The position numbers were made by a program, and so were the translations under genes. 64,000 nt of DNA, taken from positions 19,393 to 83,392 of the forward strand of contig JAEWOI010000021.1 of assembly GCA_023460935.1 (NCBI GenBank), given 5' to 3'. This document shows positions 60,337 to 64,000 of the stretch, piece by piece (positions within the stretch are counted from its first letter, which is position 1; each line of letters opens with the position of its first letter). This DNA is from Actinomycetes bacterium (GTDB taxonomy: Bacteria; Actinomycetota; Actinomycetes; Propionibacteriales; Propionibacteriaceae). Below the pieces are notes generated by a model, which worked only from the letters and a program-made list of their open reading frames with translations, did no database searches and was not told the origin of the DNA.

Positions 60337-61308
60337 CTAGAGGGTCAGGATGACCTTGCCGACGTGCTGGCCCGACTCCAGGTGGCGGTGGGCGTCAGCG
60401 ACCTGCTCGAGCGGGAAGCGGGTCTCCGGGGCCGTCCGGATGGTGCCGGCCGCGACCAGCGGCCAGACGCGTTCGGCCACGGCTGCGCTGATTTCGGCCT
60501 TCTGCGCCGTCGGCCGGCCGCGCAGGCTGGTTGCGGTGACGGTGGCGCGCCGGGTCAGCAGCCGGTTCAGGTCGAGGGTGGCCTTGCGGCCGCCCTGCAG
60601 GCCGATCACGACGAGCCGGCCATCCATCGCGAGCGCCGCGACGTTGGCCTCCAGGTACTTGGCGCCCATCACGTCCAGGATCACGTCCACGCCCGCGCCC
60701 CCCGTCGCCCCGGCGACCCCGGCTGCCCAGTCGTCGTGGTAGTCCAGGCCGACGTCGGCGCCGAGCTCGCGGCACAGTTCCAGCTTCTCGGCAGAACCGG
60801 CCGTGACCAGCACACGGGCGCCGATCGCCTTCGCGTACTGGATGGCGAACGTGCCGATGCCGCCGGAGCCCCCGTGGATGAGCACGGTCTCCCCGGCGGC
60901 GAGGTGGACGTGGTCGAAGTTCGACACCACCGTCGCGGCCACCTCCATCAGGCCGGCAGCAGTGACCAGGTCGACGCCGGGCGGCGGCTCGACTACCTGA
61001 CCCGCCGGCACCGCCACGAACTCGGCGTAGCCACCGCCGGCCAGCAGAGCCACGCAGGGCCGGCCGACCCGCCAGCCGTCCACCCGTTCGCCGACGGCCT
61101 CGATGGTGCCGGAGACCTCCAGCCCGATCACCTCGCTGGCTCCGGGCGGCGGCGGGTAGTGGCCCTGCCTCTGCAGCAGGTCGGCGCGGTTGACGCCCGC
61201 CGCGCGCACCCGCACCACGACCTCGTCCGGGCCGGGCTGCGGCCGTGGGCCCTGGGTGATCGTTAGCTTCTCCGGCCCGCCCGGCTCGCTGACAGTGACG
61301 ATGCGCAT
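60337..61308 (-). CDS. Zinc-less NAD(P)H:quinone oxidoreductase (medium-chain dehydrogenase)
   Basis: A 323-residue quinone-oxidoreductase-type MDR (PIG3/QorA-like): GVNRADLLQRQGHYPPPPG, LEVSGTIEAVGE and the nucleotide fold VLIHGGSGGIGTFAIQ. The cysteines that bind zinc in alcohol dehydrogenases are absent. ATG 61308 follows GGGAGG. Its end lies 24 bp from the repeat array. Confidence 0.9.
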   Translation of the reverse strand: MRIVTVSEPGGPEKLTITQGPRPQPGPDEVVVRVRAAGVNRADLLQRQGHYPPPPGASEVIGLEVSGTIEAVGERVDGWRVGRPCVALLAGGGYAEFVAVPAGQVVEPPPGVDLVTAAGLMEVAATVVSNFDHVHLAAGETVLIHGGSGGIGTFAIQYAKAIGARVLVTAGSAEKLELCRELGADVGLDYHDDWAAGVAGATGGAGVDVILDVMGAKYLEANVAALAMDGRLVVIGLQGGRKATLDLNRLLTRRATVTATSLRGRPTAQKAEISAAVAERVWPLVAAGTIRTAPETRFPLEQVADAHRHLESGQHVGKVILTL

Positions 61309-61371
61309 GCGCAAAGCCTCCCACGCCGCCCGCGCGGACGGAGTGGGGGAGTCGTTAGGATGAGCCGGTCT

Positions 61372-61456
61372 GGCGAGGTCGCATAGTGGACTAGTGCAGC
61401 CGCCTTGAAAGCGGCCGAGCTCAACGGCTCCGTGGGTTCGAATCCCACCCTCGCCG
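61372..61456 (+). tRNA. tRNA-Ser (anticodon UGA)
   Basis: An 85-nt class II tRNA: acceptor GGCGAGG (61372-61378) pairs with CCTCGCC (61449-61455), anticodon stem GCCGC/GCGGC with loop CTTGAAA (anticodon TGA, 61406-61408), a long variable arm and T-loop GGTTCGAATCC. CCA is not encoded. TAGGAT (61356-61361) ten bases upstream is a likely -10. Confidence 0.95.
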
Positions 61457-61478
61457 CCGGCAGACGACAGGGGGACAA

Positions 61479-61919
61479 GTGCAGCCGACCACCCACGTCG
61501 TGCGGCAGCGGCCGCCGATCCGCGCGCTGGCGCTGGCCGCGTCCGCGATGATCGCCGGCGCCGCCCTGCTGCTGCTCGCCGACCTGCTCCGCTGGCCGCT
61601 CGCGGTCGCGGTCGCCGGTGCCGTGGTGCTGCTGGCCGGCGCGGCCCTCTTCGTCGCAGCCTGGTGGGTGGCGCGCTCGCAGCGGGTCGAGGTGTGGCTG
61701 GACGAGCACGGCTACCGGATCAGCGGTCCGGGCGTCCGGCAGGCCGGCGCGTGGGCCGACATCGCCCGGGTGACCAGCGGCCCGGACCGGATCACGCTCC
61801 ACCGCAAGGACGGAGCGGCCTCCCGGCTCGTCGTCCCCACGAGCGCCTCCGCCGACCTGGCCGCGCTCGGCCAGGACATCACCAAACGGCTGGACGTGGA
61901 CCGCGGCTACGGCCGGTGA
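61479..61919 (+). CDS. Small membrane protein of unknown function
   Basis: A 146-residue protein with two membrane helices (about 17-37 and 41-64) and an 80-residue C-terminal domain (VEVWLDEHGYRISGPGVR; WADIARVTSGPDRITLHRKD) with alternating strands resembling a small PH-like/YcxB-type fold. I cannot name the family. GTG 61479 has GGGGGACAA upstream. It lies 22 bp after tRNA-Ser and could be read from the tRNA promoter. Confidence 0.7.
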   Translation: MQPTTHVVRQRPPIRALALAASAMIAGAALLLLADLLRWPLAVAVAGAVVLLAGAALFVAAWWVARSQRVEVWLDEHGYRISGPGVRQAGAWADIARVTSGPDRITLHRKDGAASRLVVPTSASADLAALGQDITKRLDVDRGYGR

Positions 61920-61926
61920 GCCCGGC

Positions 61927-63501
61927 TCAGGGCTTCTCCGGGTGGTAGCCGCAGGTGGCCTCCAGGTCGTCACTCTTGGCCTTGGCAGTGGGCTTCTTGG
62001 TCGGCTTCGACGACGGGCTGCTCGAGCCTGAAGGGGTGGCGGTGGCGCTCGGCTTGGGCTGGACGCCGGAAGCGGTCTCCTTCAACGCCTTGCGGACCTT
62101 CTTCCGCACGTCCGCCCAGTCGGGGTTGCCACTGTTGAAGCCGGTGCTCGGGGTGAACACCACGCTGCGCAGCTTGGTGCCCTTGACCTTGACGCCCACG
62201 TCCAGCAGGTCCGGCAACAGCGTGCGCGGCACGTCGGTGACGATCGACTTCTCCCCGGCCGCTGCGATCGCCTGGAAGTTCTGCAGCACGGTGGCCGGGG
62301 TGGACTGCTGGACCACTGCGTTGATCACGCAACGCTGGCGCTCCATGCGCTTGTAGTCGTCCAGGCCGTAACGACCGCGGGCGTACCACAGGGCCAGTCG
62401 CCCGTTCAGGTGCTGGTTGGGGCCCGGCTCGATGTAGCCGTGCGGCTTCACGCCCTGGTCGGTCTGGCCGCCGATCGGCACCCGGTAGTTCACGTTGACG
62501 GTGATGCCGCCGATCGCGTTGACGAAGTCCTTGAACCCGTCCATGTTGACCAGGATGTAGTAGTCGAGGTCTAGCCCGAGGGCCTCGCCCACCGACACCT
62601 TCATCACGTCGGCCGCGAAGTTCTTGGTCTTGCCCAGGATGCTGTGGTCGCGCACCTGGGCCGGGGCGTTGCGGTACATCGCGTTCAGGAAGTACTCCGC
62701 GTTGCGCCAGTCAGCCCCGTCATAGAACCCGTTGGGGTAGTAGTGCCGCAGCGGCGAGTCCTTCGGGAACGGCATCCGGGCCGTATTGCGCGGCAGGGTG
62801 AACAAGGTGGTGGCACCGGTGTGGGTGTCGATGGAGGCGACGATCACCGTATCGGTGCGGTCGCCGAGCGTCTTGGAACGGTCGTTGCCGGAATCGCCAC
62901 CGAGGATCAGGAAGTTGAGTTGGGGCTTGTCCTTCCACGGATCCACCGGGTTCAGGGTGGGCTTGGTGGCGTTCGGGCCCTCGTCATCGCCGAGCACGTT
63001 GTCCATCAGGCTGCCCACGGTCCAGGCGACGTTGGCCCCGACCGCCATCGGGGCCGCCACGACGAAGGACAGCACCCCGACGACAAGGGCCCCGGCCGCC
63101 CGCTGGCCGACGGTGGGGTTGGCCGGACGCAACGAAAGGTGGCTCACGCCGATCACCACCACCCAGACGACCGCCACTACCAGCAGCGCGATCGCGATGC
63201 CCTGTAGCGTGCCCGGCTGCAGGGCCAGGTTCTGCGCCAGCTTCTGGTTGGTCAGGTACAGCGTCGCGGCCCCGCCCACCAGCAGCACGAACAGGGCCAG
63301 CACCAGGGCTCCGACCACCCGGCGTCCCGAGCGCCACAGGCCCAGGCCCGGCAGCAGGGTGCCGAGCACCGTCCAGCCCAGAGAACTGGAGAACGTCCGC
63401 TGGTCCGCCACCCGGCGGGGGGTGCCGCTGGCCGCGGGCAACTCGGGGCCGGCGGCTCGGCGCGCGCCACCGTTGGGCGCAGACTCAGGGTCGGGTGTCA
63501 T
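61927..63501 (-). CDS. LytR-CpsA-Psr (LCP) family cell-wall glycopolymer ligase
   Basis: A 524-residue protein with three to four N-terminal membrane helices (about 45-160) and an extracytoplasmic LCP domain (about 190-440). LCP hallmarks are LNFLILGGDSGNDRSKTLGDRTDTVIV, TLFTLPRNT and GRLALWYARGRYGLDDYKRMERQR (given as separate segments), with Arg and Asp residues for pyrophosphate-lipid binding. The C-terminus is a Lys/Ser/Thr/Pro-rich tail. LCP enzymes attach teichoic acid- or arabinogalactan-like polymers to peptidoglycan. More than one helix before the domain is typical of actinobacterial members. Confidence 0.9.
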   Translation of the reverse strand: MTPDPESAPNGGARRAAGPELPAASGTPRRVADQRTFSSSLGWTVLGTLLPGLGLWRSGRRVVGALVLALFVLLVGGAATLYLTNQKLAQNLALQPGTLQGIAIALLVVAVVWVVVIGVSHLSLRPANPTVGQRAAGALVVGVLSFVVAAPMAVGANVAWTVGSLMDNVLGDDEGPNATKPTLNPVDPWKDKPQLNFLILGGDSGNDRSKTLGDRTDTVIVASIDTHTGATTLFTLPRNTARMPFPKDSPLRHYYPNGFYDGADWRNAEYFLNAMYRNAPAQVRDHSILGKTKNFAADVMKVSVGEALGLDLDYYILVNMDGFKDFVNAIGGITVNVNYRVPIGGQTDQGVKPHGYIEPGPNQHLNGRLALWYARGRYGLDDYKRMERQRCVINAVVQQSTPATVLQNFQAIAAAGEKSIVTDVPRTLLPDLLDVGVKVKGTKLRSVVFTPSTGFNSGNPDWADVRKKVRKALKETASGVQPKPSATATPSGSSSPSSKPTKKPTAKAKSDDLEATCGYHPEKP

Positions 63502-63661
63502 CAGTGTGGAGGTCCTTACACAGGGATCGGGGCCGAGTCAAGAGTACCGGCCGCGACAAGACGAATTCACCGCGCGTTCATCCGACCGCTGGGCGCGGCC
63601 CCCGAACCTGGCCGCCCGGCCCCCGGCACCCGCGCTTTTGCCGTGCCGGAGTGGCGCCTTG

Positions 63662-63667
63662 TAGGCT
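63662..63667 (+). promoter_or_regulatory. Promoter of tRNA-Ser(GCU)
   Basis: TAGGCT (-10) lies 18 bp after TTGCCG (-35, 63638-63643) and 11 bp before the tRNA. Confidence 0.55.
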
Positions 63668-63678
63668 GCTTGCGGTCT

Positions 63679-63769
63679 GGAGGTGTCGCCTAGTCCGGTC
63701 TATGGCGCCCGCCTGCTAAGCGGGTTTCGGGCTTAAACCCGATCCGGGGTTCAAATCCCCGCACCTCCG
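63679..63769 (+). tRNA. tRNA-Ser (anticodon GCU)
   Basis: A 91-nt class II tRNA: acceptor GGAGGTG (63679-63685) with CACCTCC (63762-63768), anticodon stem CCCGC/GCGGG and loop CTGCTAA (anticodon GCT, 63715-63717), long variable arm and T-loop GGTTCAAATCC. CCA is not encoded. Confidence 0.95.
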
Positions 63770-63785
63770 CTCTGAGAAGGGCGAA

Positions 63786-63817
63786 CGCCCCTCCCGGGAT
63801 CCGTCTCGGGAGGGGCG
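63786..63817 (+). terminator. Hairpin after tRNA-Ser(GCU)
   Basis: CGCCCCTCCCG (63786-63796) pairs perfectly with CGGGAGGGGCG (63807-63817). The T-rich stretch behind it is poor. Confidence 0.6.
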
Positions 63818-63911
63818 TCCTGGTTCCGTCCCCGGCTGCGGTCGCAGCCGGGTCGCTTCCGGGCTCCCAACCAACCGACGCCCCCGAAACTCACGTTCGC
63901 CCCCGGCGGTT

Positions 63912-64000
63912 TCAGGGGGTGTTCGCAACACTGCCTGGTTCGGACAGTAGCCGGTGGAAGGCTTCGGCGGGGGTTTCCCAGTCGAGTCGGCGGCGGGGTC
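63912..64000 (-). CDS. C-terminal end of an IS30-type transposase, cut by window edge
   Basis: The minus-strand frame ends PRRRLDWETPAEAFHRLL followed by SEPGSVANTP and TGA at 63914-63912. The RPRRxLxWxTPAE pattern marks the C-terminus of IS30-family transposases. The IS end should lie between the tRNA terminator and this stop, within 63818-63911, but the terminal repeat cannot be fixed without the other end. Confidence 0.75.
   Translation of the reverse strand, partial: PRRRLDWETPAEAFHRLLSEPGSVANTP

Noticed and set aside
59882..60353. Open frames encoding repetitive peptides such as RPPPVELVETTAGRACRD in both strands over the repeat array
   Set aside because: They arise because the 25-bp repeat is open in several frames; there is no start context and both strands show it.
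61372..63769. Integrated element bounded by the two tRNA-Ser genes
   Set aside because: No integrase and no repeated tRNA 3' end; the content between them (small membrane protein, LCP) looks like core genome.

Overview
The window is a contiguous, very GC-rich, gene-dense chromosomal segment with almost no non-coding space. GTG starts, 4-bp ATGA/GTGA gene overlaps and TANNNT-type -10 boxes placed exactly 6 nt before start codons (leaderless transcription) point to an actinobacterium. The gene content (crtB-crtYc-crtYd-crtU, PdxR/PdxST, FolP2-like protein, LCP protein, DivIVA/FilP-like coiled coils, pyruvate carboxylase, DUF2752, RDD and DinB proteins) would suit Propionibacteriales, but that placement is inference from gene content only.

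Layout. 0-3.2 kb: end of an aromatic carotenoid (isorenieratene-type) operon, facing a Crp/Fnr regulator. 4.1-4.4 kb: intergenic region with several stem-loops and a perfect 13-bp terminator, a candidate non-coding RNA. 4.4-11 kb: DUF2752, RDD protein, threonine catabolism (tdh, kbl) split by an MFS exporter, and a GH1 6-phospho-beta-glucosidase. 11-15.2 kb: pdxR divergent from pdxS-pdxT across a large palindromic operator, then a yybP-ykoY-type (Mn2+) riboswitch in front of terC. 15-26.9 kb: aldo/keto reductase, rhomboid protease, two patatins, DinB, DUF2199 and VOC proteins, an atypical Hsp70, a membrane M23 peptidase, a GH65 phosphorylase/hydrolase coupled to a lipoprotein gene. 27-37.8 kb: pyc, a REP pair, DUF2252, folP2-pdxH-aminotransferase, a HAD phosphatase and ilvD. 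38-46.3 kb: secreted beta-propeller, PhzF, phosphofructokinase, lipoprotein, DUF2231, M3 peptidase, and a RAYT transposase flanked by its REP sequences. 46.3-55.5 kb: thrC, a four-gene overlapping operon (two coiled-coil proteins, aldo/keto reductase, serine hydrolase), a PIG-L deacetylase, and a GATase/GCS2 pair. 55.5-59.4 kb: a heterodimeric ABC exporter whose two halves carry complementary degenerate ATP-site motifs. 59.4-60.3 kb: a small GIY-YIG nuclease between two oppositely oriented tandem arrays of the same 19-bp motif. 60.3-64 kb: quinone oxidoreductase, tRNA-Ser(UGA), a small membrane protein, an LCP protein, tRNA-Ser(GCU), and the 3' end of an IS30-type transposase cut by the window edge.

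Together the genes cover vitamin B6 synthesis and salvage (pdxST, pdxH), threonine synthesis and degradation (thrC, tdh/kbl), branched-chain amino acid synthesis (ilvD), glycolysis/anaplerosis (pfk, pyc) and cell-wall or polarity functions (LCP, M23, coiled coils). The most unusual parts are the two repeat-plus-nuclease loci (RAYT/REP and GIY-YIG/19-bp arrays), the candidate structured RNA at 4.1-4.4 kb, and the consistent leaderless promoter geometry.
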